A DNA stretch of 5,501 nucleotides, taken from assembly GCA_013153375.1 (NCBI GenBank), contig JAADEN010000195.1:1-5501 (forward strand), given 5' to 3'. Under the pieces are notes generated by a model. It had not been told where the DNA came from, did not search any database, and worked only from the letters and a program-made list of their open reading frames with translations. The first letter of the stretch is position 1. Every line of letters starts with the position of its first letter. Both the position numbers and the translations under genes were made by a program. Positions 5,298-5,501 of this stretch are shown piece after piece. This stretch comes from Chloroflexota bacterium. Lineage in GTDB: Bacteria > Chloroflexota > Anaerolineae > Anaerolineales > DRMV01.

Positions 5298-5381
5298 CCG
5301 CGCGAGCAGGGGCGGCGGGCGCAGGCAAATGTTGTAGAAGCGGTCGCTGTGTTTCGCGCCCAGCCTGCAAAACCCCACCCT

Positions 5382-5416
5382 GCGACGGGCGACCGGCCGG
5401 TCGCCCCTACCGTCGC
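5382..5416. repeat. Perfect 20-bp GC palindrome with outer stem
   Basis: GGGCGACCGG at 5387-5396 is followed directly by its exact reverse complement at 5397-5406. An outer pair, GCGAC at 5382-5386 and GTCGC at 5412-5416, extends it after a five-base bulge on one side. CCCCTAC at 5404-5410 can also pair with GTAGGGG at 5427-5433. It has no T-run, so it is not a standard terminator. It resembles the GTAGGGGCGACC-type palindromes that I recall from intergenic regions of Chloroflexota and other bacteria, with a worn left arm. Confidence 0.75.
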
Positions 5417-5420
5417 GTCT

Positions 5421-5433
5421 CCCCTCGTAGGGG
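5421..5433. repeat. Small hairpin CCCCT-CGT-AGGGG
   Basis: A five-pair stem with a three-base loop, 14 nt after the 20-bp palindrome. A second hairpin with the same stem lies 66 nt further right. Its right arm overlaps the alternative partner of CCCCTAC at 5404-5410, so the two folds are mutually exclusive. Confidence 0.55.
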
Positions 5434-5486
5434 GCCTCCAAAACGGACTTATGCCTATCGCGAGGCCAGCCTCTGCCCCCTTCCCG

Positions 5487-5499
5487 CCCCTATGAGGGG
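5487..5499. repeat. Small hairpin CCCCT-ATG-AGGGG at the right edge
   Basis: It has the same five-pair stem as the hairpin at 5421-5433 but a different loop. It touches the window end, so the structure may continue. Confidence 0.5.
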
Positions 5500-5501
5500 A
5501 T

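Larger units (their letters stand above)
5298..5501. other. Non-coding stretch with palindromes, probably part of a dispersed intergenic repeat
   Basis: About 200 nt with no reading frame I can support on either strand. The stretch holds a perfect 20-bp palindrome and two short hairpins, annotated separately. It has more A+T-rich patches than the neighbouring genes. A gene reading from the right edge may start beyond the window. That the stretch is a copy of a family of intergenic repeats is inference from its palindromic make-up. Confidence 0.4.

Noticed and set aside
1..5501. CRISPR arrays, tRNA or rRNA genes, riboswitches, intrinsic terminators
   Set aside because: No regularly spaced repeats, cloverleaf, conserved rRNA blocks, recognised riboswitch cores or hairpins with T-runs were seen on either strand by eye.

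Overview
The window is GC-rich bacterial DNA with densely packed genes. The gene content and a Pro/Thr/Ala-rich linker on a secreted protein at the left edge suggest Chloroflexota, perhaps Anaerolineae or a relative. This placement is inference from general style: the window holds no rRNA, tRNA or taxon-specific marker.

Left third (1-1529, all on the minus strand): reading leftward from a divergent promoter region, there are two tandem paralogous genes. Each encodes a protein of about 205 residues that I read as V4R-like (4-vinyl-reductase-type ligand-binding fold). They share a strictly conserved four-cysteine pattern, C-x3-C-x2-C-x35-C. A third gene follows, a secreted or membrane-anchored protein that is cut by the window edge. 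Spacings are 22 and 52 nt, and each start has a good ribosome binding site, so the three look like one operon.

Middle (1530-4657, plus strand): a 115-nt divergent promoter region separates that operon from gatC and gatA. These encode two subunits of the tRNA-dependent amidotransferase that converts Glu-tRNA(Gln) or Asp-tRNA(Asn) to the amidated form; gatB is not in the window. Eleven nucleotides after gatA comes a complete XerC/D-like tyrosine recombinase with all six catalytic positions.

Right (4658-5501): a LOG-family (cytokinin riboside-monophosphate phosphoribohydrolase-like) gene on the minus strand converges on the recombinase gene with a 3-nt gap. Upstream of it lie its putative promoter and about 200 nt of non-coding DNA containing a perfect 20-bp palindrome and two small CCCCT-N3-AGGGG hairpins. 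This looks like part of a dispersed intergenic repeat.

Most of the window is ordinary housekeeping. The part most worth a second look is the paired V4R-like, cysteine-bearing proteins co-directed with a secreted protein and divergent from gatCA. Two genes also carry an in-frame upstream ATG embedded in a -10 promoter hexamer, so automatic start calls are likely to be too long.
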